Numbered from the stretch's first letter, positions 29,367 through 37,977 are shown. The stretch: 64,000 nt of DNA from an uncultured Colwellia sp. (GCA_913058395.1 CAJXQI010000018.1:1-64000), one strand, 5' to 3'. Notes: generated from the sequence alone by a model not told the origin. Program-made: numbers and translations.

Positions 29367-29966
29367 CTAACCCCAGTTTTCCATTTTACTTTTTCGTTTA
29401 GAAAATAGTCGCGGTAAAATCAAGCCAAATAACAAGCCTACGCCTAACACTATTGCGCCATTAAAAAACCATTGTTTTTTTATGTCAGTATCTTGGTTCT
29501 TAAGTTGAGATTTCGTTTGTGCAAGTTCCATATTGAGTGCTGCAATACTGTTTTGTAGATCACTACGTTCAGTTTTGAGTGATTCAATTTGACCTCGAGA
29601 GTTTTCTAACTGGCCGGCTGTATCGTTACCTTGAGCTTGTAAGCTCGCTAATTTTTCATTTAAATCAGCAATCACATATCGCATACCTGGTTTGGCTGAA
29701 ACATGCTTGCTTTCAATCCAACCCGTTTTATTAGCTTCGGTAACAACTTGACTATATTCATTATTACTTTCACCGGTAAGCTGTACTTTTTCGCCTGAAT
29801 TAATGGTACCTAAAATACGGTAGTTTTTGCCTGCACCTGAGTGCATATAGACAAATAAACTTTCAGATATATAACCATCACTTGCATTATTTTCAGCGGC
29901 CTGAGCTACAGATAATACGGAAATCGAGCATACTAAAGTAAGGAGAATTTTTTTTAAGTTCATCAT
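29367..29966 (-). CDS. ygiM: SH3-domain envelope protein YgiM (TIGR04211-type)
   Basis: About 200 residues: a signal peptide (cleaved near A-Q-A-A), a bacterial SH3 domain (about 30-90, with G-Y-I-S-E-S-L-F-V-Y-M-H-S-G-A-G), a coiled coil (about 100-160) and a C-terminal membrane helix (about 165-190) with a basic tail R-K-S-K. It is thus tethered to the inner membrane facing the periplasm. I start at the tandem ATG ATG (29966/29963) because the signal peptide follows directly; a start at 30035 would add 23 residues that spoil it. ygiM is next to ygiF in E. coli too, though here the two are divergent. Confidence 0.85.
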   Translation of the reverse strand: MMNLKKILLTLVCSISVLSVAQAAENNASDGYISESLFVYMHSGAGKNYRILGTINSGEKVQLTGESNNEYSQVVTEANKTGWIESKHVSAKPGMRYVIADLNEKLASLQAQGNDTAGQLENSRGQIESLKTERSDLQNSIAALNMELAQTKSQLKNQDTDIKKQWFFNGAIVLGVGLLFGLILPRLFSKRKSKMENWG

Positions 29967-30175
29967 TAAGTAACCAATAGCGCCATTTAAAAGGTGAATG
30001 GAAAAGATAGTAGGGCTTTGCCGTAATGATAGCAAGTGATGATTGCTTAGTATAATGAGATTTTTGATATAAAATATTTATCATGTAATATTGCAATCAG
30101 TATTTAGCTTGATCTGCCGTATTTGCGTTTAAAATATGGTGCATAGGCTTTGTTTATAAATAGTATTGGAATTAT

Positions 30176-31693
30176 ATGACCACCGAAATAGAACTTAAAT
30201 ATTTATTGTTAACGGCAACTAATGCAGAACAAATAAGCCAAATATTTAAGCAAAAAGATATTCAATTTACTTATCAAGAAAAGCAACTAGAGAATAGCTA
30301 CTTCGATACACCTGAGCTTAACCTTCGTCAATTTGACATGGGGTTAAGAGTTCGTCGAAATAACGAGCATTGTGAACAAACAATTAAAACCGCAGGGCAG
30401 GTTGTTGGTGGTTTACATAGTCGACCAGAATACAATATAGATATTGAAAGTAACTTTCCTATATTATCACTATTTCCAGATGAAATTTGGCATGTTGAAC
30501 AGTCAGTACCTGCTATTCAAAATGATTTGATTGTATTATTTAACACCGATTTCAAACGCAGTACTTGGCTTGTTACGGATCAAAATAATAATAAAATTGA
30601 AGTTGCTTTTGATCAAGGAAATATAACCAGCGGTGCTCAAAGTGAACAAATTTTTGAACTCGAACTAGAGTTAGTTAACGGCAACTCAGAGGCGTTGTTT
30701 ACCTTAGCAAAAGTTCTATTTGAAGCGCTTCCAATGCGCCCAGGTATTGAAAGTAAAGCCGCGCGCGGTTATGCCTTGTACCATAATAAACCTAAGCAGT
30801 ATTCTTCAAAGTCAGCGCTTTATATTTGTGATTCTACAACAGATTCGATTGCCAATGCGTTTACACTTGGGTTAAATCGAGGGTTAACCGATCTTCAAAA
30901 TAACACAGCAGGCTATTTATCTAGCCAATCTCTAATTGAACTTACAAAAATTAAGGCGAGTTTGGCTGTGCTTCGACACGGCTTTTGGCTTTTTGAAGCT
31001 GATTTGTCAGACTCAGAGCTGGCTTTACGAGATGAACTGAGCCACTTTATACATTTATTAGCTTGGGTTGATAATGCAATTAACTTGCAAGAATTAACAA
31101 ATAAAACAGGTAATTATCGTAAAAAATTAGATTTTAGTAAACAATTGATTGAACAGCTTAAAATCGAAAAACGCCGTTTTCCAAACTCTGAAGATATCAC
31201 TGAGTTTTTACATTCCAGTCGCTTTAACCTACTTCAGCTAGCAATATTAAAAATGTACTTAGCTAGAACGAATTCAGGGACTGAAGGCAGTGATGCAGCA
31301 CGTAGCGAGCTTAAACAGTTTGCCCAAAATAAAATTCAATTTAGTTTAGGTGAAATAAGCCACGAAATGAAAAGCTCGATAAGTTTTAATTGTGAGCAAT
31401 ACATTTCACAAAGTAAATTGCTTTATCGTAGCCTATTAACGGGAACATGGCTGTCGGGGCTATTTGATGAAGAGTTACGCGATAAATTTCGCCATCCATG
31501 GCTAGATTTACAGCAAGGCATTAGCGAGCTGCAATCGTTATGGATAATTCAGCAACAATTAGAAAAATTATCTGAGCCACCTAAAAAACTAGTAAAATGG
31601 CAAAGTAGTAAAGTCGACGGTTTACTTACCGCACTCGACAATACCAAAGCGATGGCCATTGCAATGCCACCTTATTGGCTTGACTCACTATAA
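30176..31693 (+). CDS. ygiF: CYTH-CHAD inorganic triphosphatase (YgiF-like)
   Basis: 505 residues. The N-terminal CYTH domain begins T-E-I-E-L-K, the E-x-E-x-K metal and phosphate motif, and continues with L-R-V-R-R and E-L-E-L-E-L-V strands that line the triphosphate tunnel. The C-terminal half (about 215-500) is a CHAD-like helical domain, with L-H-S-S-R-F-N and R-H-G-F-W-L-F segments. E. coli YgiF (433 residues) hydrolyses inorganic triphosphate. The C-terminal part here is longer. In E. coli glnE follows directly; here about 8.4 kb of envelope genes intervenes. Confidence 0.9.
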   Translation: MTTEIELKYLLLTATNAEQISQIFKQKDIQFTYQEKQLENSYFDTPELNLRQFDMGLRVRRNNEHCEQTIKTAGQVVGGLHSRPEYNIDIESNFPILSLFPDEIWHVEQSVPAIQNDLIVLFNTDFKRSTWLVTDQNNNKIEVAFDQGNITSGAQSEQIFELELELVNGNSEALFTLAKVLFEALPMRPGIESKAARGYALYHNKPKQYSSKSALYICDSTTDSIANAFTLGLNRGLTDLQNNTAGYLSSQSLIELTKIKASLAVLRHGFWLFEADLSDSELALRDELSHFIHLLAWVDNAINLQELTNKTGNYRKKLDFSKQLIEQLKIEKRRFPNSEDITEFLHSSRFNLLQLAILKMYLARTNSGTEGSDAARSELKQFAQNKIQFSLGEISHEMKSSISFNCEQYISQSKLLYRSLLTGTWLSGLFDEELRDKFRHPWLDLQQGISELQSLWIIQQQLEKLSEPPKKLVKWQSSKVDGLLTALDNTKAMAIAMPPYWLDSL

Positions 31694-31809
31694 ATCAACA
31701 CAATAATTTCGCTTAAATGATGGGAAAATGGACTGCTTTTATGCGGTTCGTTTGCCTTGTTTTAGTATGGTGCATTCATTGATTAAAAATAACAAGGTTA
31801 ACAACGATA

Positions 31810-32751
31810 GTGTTTATTGTTAGAGAAGGTCTGAACGTTGTATCTCATAAAGTACAAGCTATTGTGTTAACTGCCTTAAAGTTATTTATTGCCTTAGGTT
31901 TAGTAAACTTTAGTTATGCAAAAGAATTTTCACTGCCGGCTGAAAACTCAAGATTAATAGGTGAATTACAATATCATCAAATAGTCAAAGGTGATTATTT
32001 TCAAATGCTTGCTGAAAAGTATGATGTTGGCTTTCTTGCGCTCATGGCTGCTAATCCAGGTGTTGACCCTTTTTTGCCGCCAGAGGGCGCGCAGTTAGTT
32101 ATTCCAAATGAAATGTTATTACCGTTTGGTAAACGAGAAGGGATAATTGTTAATTTGCCAGAATTGCGCTTGTATTATTTTCCGCCTAATGAAAATAGTG
32201 TGCATGTGTTTCCTGTCGGGATTGGCCGTCAAGGTTTAGCAACGCCAAAAACGGTTAGCTATATAAGTGAAAAAAGAGAAGATCCGGTTTGGCGTCCGAC
32301 TGAAGAAATGAAAGCGCGATATTTTTCTCAGCATGGTCGAAAACTAGCTGACGAAGTTGCCGCTGGCCCCAACAATCCATTTGGTAAATATGCGTTACGG
32401 TTAGGCACCAGCGTTTTCTTGTTACATGGTTCTAATCAGCGTTTTGGTATAGGCATGAGAGCAAGCTCTGGTTGTATTCGCTTATATGATGATGATATTA
32501 AATGGCTTTATCAGAATATTGATGTTGGTACGCCCATTCGTATTGTTGAGCAAAATATTAAATTGTCATACGAGCCGAACAAAAAACTGATTGAAGTTCA
32601 TAGTCCATTAACGCCAGAAGATTCAGCAACTGAGTCGCTTATTTCTAGTACGGTTAAACGTTTTGTTGGAAACTTACCTGAAAATAAAAAAATATTAGCG
32701 GAGCAGATAAAACAACCTAAAGGGTTGGTTGCTGAGTTGGTGGTAAATTAA
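31810..32751 (+). CDS. Periplasmic L,D-transpeptidase (YkuD family)
   Basis: 313 residues from a GTG start with an AAGG somewhat far upstream; the start is the least certain part. A signal sequence (about 15-37), a LysM-like segment (about 52-95, V-K-G-D-Y-F-Q-M-L-A-E-K-Y-D-V) and a YkuD domain follow. The catalytic motif is L-L-H-G-S ... A-S-S-G-C-I-R-L, with His206 and Cys222. It resembles the ErfK/YbiS/YcfS/YnhG group, which in E. coli attaches Braun lipoprotein to peptidoglycan or forms 3-3 crosslinks. The convergent next gene is an Lpp-like lipoprotein, which supports an anchoring role. Confidence 0.9.
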   Translation: MFIVREGLNVVSHKVQAIVLTALKLFIALGLVNFSYAKEFSLPAENSRLIGELQYHQIVKGDYFQMLAEKYDVGFLALMAANPGVDPFLPPEGAQLVIPNEMLLPFGKREGIIVNLPELRLYYFPPNENSVHVFPVGIGRQGLATPKTVSYISEKREDPVWRPTEEMKARYFSQHGRKLADEVAAGPNNPFGKYALRLGTSVFLLHGSNQRFGIGMRASSGCIRLYDDDIKWLYQNIDVGTPIRIVEQNIKLSYEPNKKLIEVHSPLTPEDSATESLISSTVKRFVGNLPENKKILAEQIKQPKGLVAELVVN

Positions 32752-32764
32752 TTATTCTTAAAAT

Positions 32765-32797
32765 AAAAAAGCACTAAGTAATGACATTAGCGCTTTA
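32765..32797. terminator. Imperfect hairpin between L,D-transpeptidase and Lpp-like genes
   Basis: AAAAGCACTAA pairs with TTAGCGCTTT with one mismatch. An A-rich left side and convergent flanking genes suggest a bidirectional terminator. Confidence 0.5.
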
Positions 32798-32832
32798 TAG
32801 ATGAATTGCTTTGGGTTGTTTATAATAGTTTG

Positions 32833-33114
32833 CTATTTTTTAAAGCTTGCTACCATGTTATCAATACGCTCATTGGCTTTATCTACAGCCATGTTAGTAT
32901 CTGCAACCGCTTTATTTGTTGTGTCTTGAGCTGCACCAAGCTCTGTGACTTCTGAAGACATTGCATTTGTTTGTGATGACAAACTGTTTACTTGATTCGT
33001 TAAATTGTCAACTTTTTGATTTAAGCTAGTAATGCTCTCTTCTAATGCTGCGGTGTTTGTACAACCCGATACGGCGATAATTAATGCCGCTAATGTGATA
33101 GTTTTTAATCGCAT
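32833..33114 (-). CDS. Lpp-like murein lipoprotein
   Basis: 93 residues. A lipoprotein signal ends in the lipobox A-V-S-G-C with Cys18. The mature part is an alanine-, asparagine- and serine-rich heptad-repeat coiled coil (L-N-Q-K-V-D-N-L-T-N-Q-V) and the protein ends in S-F-K-K. Braun lipoprotein and Pseudomonas OprI share this plan, and the C-terminal lysine is what an L,D-transpeptidase joins to diaminopimelate. The gene for such an enzyme lies immediately downstream, convergent. It is somewhat longer than E. coli Lpp (78 residues). Confidence 0.88.
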   Translation of the reverse strand: MRLKTITLAALIIAVSGCTNTAALEESITSLNQKVDNLTNQVNSLSSQTNAMSSEVTELGAAQDTTNKAVADTNMAVDKANERIDNMVASFKK

Positions 33115-33340
33115 AATGTTTTCCCTGTTTTAAGTTGTTTTTATTCTACTTTTAGTATGACACATAAATAGCCGACTGCTAAAAGCTAATTTTCCAGTAA
33201 TAGATTTACAACAGGTGATGAGTGAAATTGGTTCAATTTATAGCTTTAATAGGGATATTGGCTTGAATAGAATGAAAGTTTTTACTTTCTATTTTTATTA
33301 TTAAGTAGACTGAAGCTTTAGATTATATATTTTGAAGCTT

Positions 33341-33374
33341 GGGCATTAGCTAGTTCGGGTAAAACCTAATGCCC
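33341..33374 (-). terminator. Hairpin downstream of the channel gene
   Basis: GGGCATTAG and CTAATGCCC form a nine-base stem with a 16-base loop, about 40 bases after the last gene of the leftward PspA-type operon. No T-run follows on the minus strand, so it may be a processing or Rho-assisted end. The rest of the 33115-33413 gap shows nothing else I can name; it must carry the lpp-like promoter. Confidence 0.4.
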
Positions 33375-33413
33375 ATGAAATGAAGTTGTATCTTTAAAAG
33401 TGGCGATGAAAAC

Positions 33414-33899
33414 TTAATCAGTGCGTTTAACCAAGTTTTCTATTTGCTGCTCTAGTTTGTTTAGCTTGTCAGTGATTTTGGCATTTTGCTCAATAATATG
33501 CGCATTTTGCTTTCTCAATTCTCGATTTTTAATATTAGTATCAGCAAAGCCAAATATTTTATTAGCGAAAACAGCACCCATACCACCTAAAATACCAACA
33601 CCGAGAATAAACATAATAAAAACCGATATTCTACCAACAAGAGTGATCGGGTAAACATCACCGAAGCCTATGGTGGTTGAAGACATGATCATTAACCAAA
33701 TAGCATCGGTATAGCTTTGAATAGGCGACGTTTCAAATGCTATTTCAGCAGTGTAGGTTACATAGCCCAAAGTTAAATTCAAAAATACAAATAATGTTAA
33801 TGAAACAAAAGCAATAAAGCCGTAATTGTAATTTTTCACACCGTATTCATCGACTTGGTATAAATTACTTTTTTCCATGGTTTTCTGTACAACAATCAT
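33414..33899 (-). CDS. Two-TM potassium channel-like protein
   Basis: 161 residues. A first membrane helix (about 27-47), a pore loop with the selectivity filter T-T-I-G-F-G-D (75-81), a second membrane helix (about 90-113) and a C-terminal coiled coil (about 122-158) are visible. T-x-G-[YF]-G-D is the K+ channel filter. The coiled coil replaces the RCK domain common in bacterial channels and could tetramerise the protein or bind a partner such as PspA. It is the last gene of the PspA-type locus, 46 bases after the RHH-like gene. Confidence 0.88.
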   Translation of the reverse strand: MIVVQKTMEKSNLYQVDEYGVKNYNYGFIAFVSLTLFVFLNLTLGYVTYTAEIAFETSPIQSYTDAIWLMIMSSTTIGFGDVYPITLVGRISVFIMFILGVGILGGMGAVFANKIFGFADTNIKNRELRKQNAHIIEQNAKITDKLNKLEQQIENLVKRTD

Positions 33900-33945
33900 G
33901 ATTGTCTCTTTCTTTATATTTTTATAATTTAATGCAGATTATTAA

Positions 33946-34275
33946 TTAGTCGTTAGATGATTCACCGACATAATGAACTAAATCATCCATTAATTTTTTC
34001 TTAATTTCAAGTTGTTGCTCGGCAGATAAGTCATATTTTTGAGCTAATAATTCATAGTCATCAGGCGATAGGCTAACGGTTAATCTAGGCCTTTTGGGAC
34101 GCTTATTAGTTGGCAAGCCAAGAATGTCTCTGATCTGTTCAGAAGGACTAATACCGGCCTCAAGAGCCTGTTTTCTTATCGATAGCTGAATTTTTTCATC
34201 CATATCAAACGCAACCTGTACGGCTTTAACTGCTTTGACTGATGATTGCCACTTCTCGGGTAACTTACGTGCCAC
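33946..34275 (-). CDS. Small double ribbon-helix-helix-like protein
   Basis: 109 residues from a GTG start, with its AGGAAG site inside the end of yjfK. I do not know a named family. Two units of similar plan are visible: a short strand then two helices. The first is A-V-Q-V-A-F-D-M (18-25), a helix, G-I-S, and a helix to about 52. The second is P-R-L-T-V-S-L-S (63-70) and helices to about 102. That is the outline of ribbon-helix-helix DNA-binding proteins of the Arc/MetJ type; basic residues cluster at 58-64. It could be the regulator of this locus, which has matching palindromes at both promoters. A structural adaptor is the alternative. Confidence 0.6.
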   Translation of the reverse strand: MARKLPEKWQSSVKAVKAVQVAFDMDEKIQLSIRKQALEAGISPSEQIRDILGLPTNKRPKRPRLTVSLSPDDYELLAQKYDLSAEQQLEIKKKLMDDLVHYVGESSND

Positions 34276-34277
34276 AA

Positions 34278-34916
34278 TTAACTTCCTGGATACATATCGA
34301 CAATATCTGTTGTTGGTTTAAACAAGGTTAAAAACACTTCAGTATCACCATCTTGCCATACTTCAATATCAATGCCTTTATCCTGGTTTTCATTATACAG
34401 TGCATACAGCTCAAATTGCTCGCCACTGTCTTTGCCTTCGTACTGCGACAAGGTGTCTTTACGGTGATCTTTACGATGAAAAAAACCAACTTGGGCGAAA
34501 ACACTTTGGCGGTATAGGTCATCACTCCAACCTGATGTTGTTGTGTTGTCTGTTTGACGTTCTAGTTGTGCTTGCCCGGGATCGTCAAAGATTGTTGAAA
34601 ACTGCTCAAGATCGAAAAGGCTCTCAACATCTTGATGTAATATTTTAAGTGAAAACTTTAAGTAGGTTTTATCATCTTCGTCCAAGGTTAGAAAAAACTG
34701 TATATCGTTATTTCCTTGCAAAACCCATTCTGTTTGCGTGTTATGCTCAAATTCATAACTATTTACTGCACTTACCTGAAATTCTTGTGCTCTAAGGGCT
34801 TCAGGAAGTCCAAAACTGTCTGACATAACAATAATGTCGCTAACGGTAAGATCTTTAACATTACTGAGTTTTCGTTCTTGTACCGGCTTGCTAAACATTC
34901 GTTTTAAAAAACTCAC
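34278..34916 (-). CDS. yjfK: YjfK-like protein (DUF2491)
   Basis: 212 residues, cytoplasmic, with no signal peptide. The F-L-K-R-M-F start, the L-T-V-S-D-I-I segment and the acidic beta-rich body (Y-E-F-E-H-N-T-Q-T-E-W-V-L-Q-G) fit the DUF2491/YjfK family. That family is encoded beside PspA homologues in E. coli (yjfIJKLMC) and other proteobacteria; the biochemical function is unknown. The start is a GTG with GGAG five to six bases upstream. It follows pspA-like yjfJ after an 82-base gap with a terminator-like hairpin, and is two bases from the RHH-like gene. Confidence 0.85.
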   Translation of the reverse strand: MSFLKRMFSKPVQERKLSNVKDLTVSDIIVMSDSFGLPEALRAQEFQVSAVNSYEFEHNTQTEWVLQGNNDIQFFLTLDEDDKTYLKFSLKILHQDVESLFDLEQFSTIFDDPGQAQLERQTDNTTTSGWSDDLYRQSVFAQVGFFHRKDHRKDTLSQYEGKDSGEQFELYALYNENQDKGIDIEVWQDGDTEVFLTLFKPTTDIVDMYPGS

Positions 34917-34949
34917 AAAACTCTCCTAAAATATGACTTAACTGAAGCT

Positions 34950-34982
34950 AAAAAACCGCTTAACATCAAAGATGAAAGCGGT
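34950..34982 (-). terminator. Intra-operon terminator/attenuator between yjfJ and yjfK
   Basis: On the minus strand ACCGCTTT and AAGCGGT form a stem over a 13-base loop and run straight into six Ts. Read-through must occur if the downstream genes belong to the same operon, so it may set PspA in excess over YjfK and the channel. Confidence 0.65.
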
Positions 34983-34998
34983 ATTTTCAGATTTTACG

Positions 34999-35688
34999 CT
35001 ATTTTTGTTTAGCTTTTAAACGCTCTAATACTGAATTTGCGTTGTTGTCAGTAGCACCAATACCAGCTTCTTTTAACTTCGCTTCCAATGAGCTATCTGA
35101 ATTTTCAGACTCTAAAACTTCTGCAGCTTTCATTTGATCATCAAATTTTTGTTGCTTAGCTTTAATTCGCTCTAAAGAATCTTTAGCATTTAATAGCTTA
35201 GAGTTACTTGACGAAAAGTTATCAGTGATAGCAGAAGTGGCTTTTTGTACACTTTCTGTGGTTTTTACCATAGATAATTGACGTTTGTACTCGTTTACTT
35301 GACGCTCGCTCTTTTTCACTAACTCTTTTAAACGCTCAGCATTACCTTGGAAGCTATCTAATGCTTGTTGCTGTGTCGCTAGCTCATTTTCTAATGCTGA
35401 AATCTTTTCAGCCACCGCTAACGCTAATGTTTCATCACCTTTTTCTAAGGCTTGTACTGCATAACCTTCATGTTCGGTAATTTCACGTTTAACACGGTCA
35501 ACTTCGCGGTTTGAAGACATTTGTTGCGCCATAACGCCAGTAAGGTCACGCTTGGCTTTAGTTAGGTGATTTTCTGCATCACGAATTTCTTGTTCAAAAA
35601 TACGGGTGGCATTTGAATCTACAATGGCTTCACCAACTTCTGTAGCGCTACCACGGATTGCGGTCATAATCTTTTTAAAAATACTCAT
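34999..35688 (-). CDS. yjfJ: PspA/IM30-family protein (YjfJ-like)
   Basis: 229 residues, nearly all alpha-helical coiled coil. It opens S-I-F-K-K-I-M-T-A-I-R-G, an amphipathic membrane-touching helix in this family, and holds the long hairpin E-Q-E-I-R-D-A-E-N-H-L-T-K-A-K-R-D-L. PspA proteins form ESCRT-III-like assemblies that guard the inner membrane under stress. No pspB, pspC or pspF gene is present, so regulation is not of the classic sigma-54 type. It starts 22 bases after yjfI with a clear GGAG. Confidence 0.92.
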   Translation of the reverse strand: MSIFKKIMTAIRGSATEVGEAIVDSNATRIFEQEIRDAENHLTKAKRDLTGVMAQQMSSNREVDRVKREITEHEGYAVQALEKGDETLALAVAEKISALENELATQQQALDSFQGNAERLKELVKKSERQVNEYKRQLSMVKTTESVQKATSAITDNFSSSNSKLLNAKDSLERIKAKQQKFDDQMKAAEVLESENSDSSLEAKLKEAGIGATDNNANSVLERLKAKQK

Positions 35689-35710
35689 ATAATACTCCTA
35701 CAGTGGTTGC

Positions 35711-36124
35711 TTAAACTAAGTAATCACTCATATCGTCAATAATTTCTAGCGCATTATTATTTAATACGGCTAGCTCGTGTTCTATGTCATCAAAAGTAGA
35801 GCTAATAGCGAGCGCTCCAAAAATGACATATTTATCACCAATTTTTGAAAAAGACGATAATGGCATCGGAATGTTCATCTCTAACATACTGACATGCATT
35901 TCGTGTAACTTGTCTGACTTGACTTCATTTTCCCCCCAAAGGTAGGTGATACACAAAATTTGGTCATCAGTTACCGAAACAAAAATGGGTAACTCTTCAC
36001 GGCCTAATACCGTAATTTGTAAAACATCAACTTCACCTGAAATTGGTTGGCAATCAAAAACCATCCCGGTATGTGATTCATCTGCCAATGTATTCAAGTA
36101 GTCAGCTATCTTATGAATATTCAT
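35711..36124 (-). CDS. yjfI: YjfI-like protein (DUF2170)
   Basis: 137 residues, cytoplasmic, of the DUF2170 family (M-N-I-H-K-I-A-D-Y-L-N-T-L start and I-T-V-L-G-R-E-E-L-P-I-F-V-S-V). Its partner in E. coli and elsewhere is the PspA paralogue YjfJ. The ATG at 36124 has AGGA seven bases upstream; an ATG at 36136 would add four residues. Two copies of the palindrome GACATA-A-TATGTC lie 60-108 bases upstream, in the promoter region. Function unknown; fold and context suggest a PspA cofactor. Confidence 0.87.
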   Translation of the reverse strand: MNIHKIADYLNTLADESHTGMVFDCQPISGEVDVLQITVLGREELPIFVSVTDDQILCITYLWGENEVKSDKLHEMHVSMLEMNIPMPLSSFSKIGDKYVIFGALAISSTFDDIEHELAVLNNNALEIIDDMSDYLV

Positions 36125-36183
36125 GTTTTTCCTCATGTTTAAATAAGTAGCGTAAAAAACGTTTTAAATGTTTTTTACTTGAC

Positions 36184-36196
36184 GACATAATATGTC
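36184..36196. promoter_or_regulatory. Palindromic operator, copy 1 (yjfI promoter)
   Basis: GACATA-A-TATGTC, extended by C and G to a symmetric 15-mer. It lies between the aminopropyltransferase gene and yjfI. The same 13-base palindrome recurs 36 bases away and again upstream of the lipoprotein gene. Confidence 0.7.
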
Positions 36197-36219
36197 GCGT
36201 AGGGTTAATTTAGCATCAA

Positions 36220-36232
36220 GACATAATATGTC
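36220..36232. promoter_or_regulatory. Palindromic operator, copy 2 (yjfI promoter)
   Basis: An identical GACATA-A-TATGTC, centre-to-centre 36 bases from copy 1. Two sites at one promoter suggest cooperative binding of a dimeric regulator. Confidence 0.7.
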
Positions 36233-36273
36233 AAGAACTTATTTTCATTTTTTTCATCATAGCTCACTTAACT

Positions 36274-37977
36274 TTATTGTAAATGGGCATTATTCAAACC
36301 TTGTTGATCTTGCCATGCTTTTTGATGTAACTGATAAATAGCATGACTGCCTAAATAGTTAACCGGCACCGTTGCTTTATCTTTATAAAAGTCACGTGAA
36401 AAATCAAAGGCATTAATCACCATTGGTAAGGTTAGCCAATGGTGTGCTACGGGTAATTCAGGTAATTGTTTTAAACGCGTTAATGGTGCTGCACCCATTT
36501 TACTGGCAATTGTCCAACCCCATTCACCAAAGCTAGGCACATTGTCGTGATACTGTTGTACTGAGGAAAAACCTGCTGCTTGCACTGCTTTACCAATGGC
36601 AATAAAAGCATTTTTCGCGTGATAAGGGCTGGCTGATTGAATACCAATTAGGCCATCACCGGCAAGTAATTGTTTTAATCTCGCGTAAAAATTCACCGAA
36701 TATAGCTTATTAAGGTCGGGATGACTTGGATCGGGTAAATCAACAATAATGGCGTCAAAGCTATTATTGCTTTGTAAGAGTTTATCGATAGAAATAAAAG
36801 CATCCGCTGAAATAATCTCAACACGTTCATCCTGCAAACTCGCCATATTTAATTCACTGATGCTATTAGCAAGATGCTTTGGTAATTTTTCCTCTGGCTG
36901 TTTAAATATTTCAAGCAGCTCGCCGTCAAGGTCAACTAAAGTGACTTTTTTCGGTTGCCATTGCAGTACATCTCTTAACGCAAGGCCATCGCCGCCGCCG
37001 ATAATTAAAATATTATCCTGGCGTGCAGAGCCTGCTAAAACCGGGCTTACAAGGTAACTGTGATAAATAAACTCATCTGATGATGAAAACTGTAAACGGC
37101 CATTAAGATAAAAGTTAATTATTTCACCTTGCATAGCCCCCATATTCCGCTCGGTAAAAGTCATTTGCTGGTAACGTGTTTTATCGCTATAAACGACTTT
37201 ATCTAAATAGAGTAGGTTGCTCATCTGGCTTAACCAAGAATTACCAAACTGATAAATCGCCACAATAAATACCAGCAAAATAATATGTGCGGAAATTAGC
37301 GTTTTACGCCAATTAAGCTTTTGCCAGTAATAAACAATAAAAACACAACCCGCTAATAGGTTTAGCGCTGCAGTTAATGCGCTGGCTTTGCTGATATCAA
37401 TAGAGAGTAAAAATACCACCCATATCGCGGCGCCCATACCAGCACCAATGTAGTCAGCACCATAAATAGTACCCAAATTGTTTTTTAGATGCTTTTGATG
37501 AATTTCTTCACGTATTCTAGCAATTAATGGAATTTCCATACCAATAAAAAAGCCAAGAATAAGGCCGAAAAAATAAGGGCTGTTAAAAGCGATAAAGCTA
37601 AGCTGTTTAAATAAACCGCCACGTGGATAAGCATCAGGAGGCAAATTAAACATTTGACCTAATATTTCAGGAAATGTTTGGGTCAGGGCGATTAAGCCGC
37701 CAATAATGAGTATTGAGCTACTACCAAGAAACGCGATAGCAAGTTCTAGCCAAACAAAACCGTTAAAAGCACATTGTATTTTACGAGCGGCAAAAGCGCC
37801 TAAACCCATAGCAACAATCATTAAGCCAATCATGGCGTAAATGGTACTTTCCATAATGCCAAGGACACGACCCGCATAGTGAGATAATAAGTATTCGTAA
37901 ATGAGCCCGCAGCCGGCTAATACCGCCATGGTCAAAATAAGGAGAACATCATCCCAAAGACGACTTCTATCGCTCAT
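36274..37977 (-). CDS. Membrane-anchored aminopropyltransferase (spermidine synthase-like)
   Basis: 567 residues. The N-terminal part (about 10-250) has seven or eight membrane helices. The C-terminal half is a spermidine synthase-like Rossmann domain: F-Y-L-N-G-R-L-Q-F-S-S-S-D-E-F-I-Y-H, the SAM-type loop I-I-G-G-G-D-G-L-A-L-R, acidic V-D-L-D, and V-D-L-P-D-P-S-H-P at the amine site. In this family decarboxylated SAM donates an aminopropyl group; the acceptor is unknown here. No SAM decarboxylase gene is nearby. Such fused forms recur beside PspA/YjfIJK genes, which points to a modified polyamine used at the membrane. The fusion and context are seen; the substrate is inference. Confidence 0.88.
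   Translation of the reverse strand: MSDRSRLWDDVLLILTMAVLAGCGLIYEYLLSHYAGRVLGIMESTIYAMIGLMIVAMGLGAFAARKIQCAFNGFVWLELAIAFLGSSSILIIGGLIALTQTFPEILGQMFNLPPDAYPRGGLFKQLSFIAFNSPYFFGLILGFFIGMEIPLIARIREEIHQKHLKNNLGTIYGADYIGAGMGAAIWVVFLLSIDISKASALTAALNLLAGCVFIVYYWQKLNWRKTLISAHIILLVFIVAIYQFGNSWLSQMSNLLYLDKVVYSDKTRYQQMTFTERNMGAMQGEIINFYLNGRLQFSSSDEFIYHSYLVSPVLAGSARQDNILIIGGGDGLALRDVLQWQPKKVTLVDLDGELLEIFKQPEEKLPKHLANSISELNMASLQDERVEIISADAFISIDKLLQSNNSFDAIIVDLPDPSHPDLNKLYSVNFYARLKQLLAGDGLIGIQSASPYHAKNAFIAIGKAVQAAGFSSVQQYHDNVPSFGEWGWTIASKMGAAPLTRLKQLPELPVAHHWLTLPMVINAFDFSRDFYKDKATVPVNYLGSHAIYQLHQKAWQDQQGLNNAHLQ

Noticed and set aside
33341-33374. Strong Rho-independent terminator after the channel gene
   Set aside because: Stem is good but there is no T-run on the coding strand; kept only as a low-confidence hairpin.
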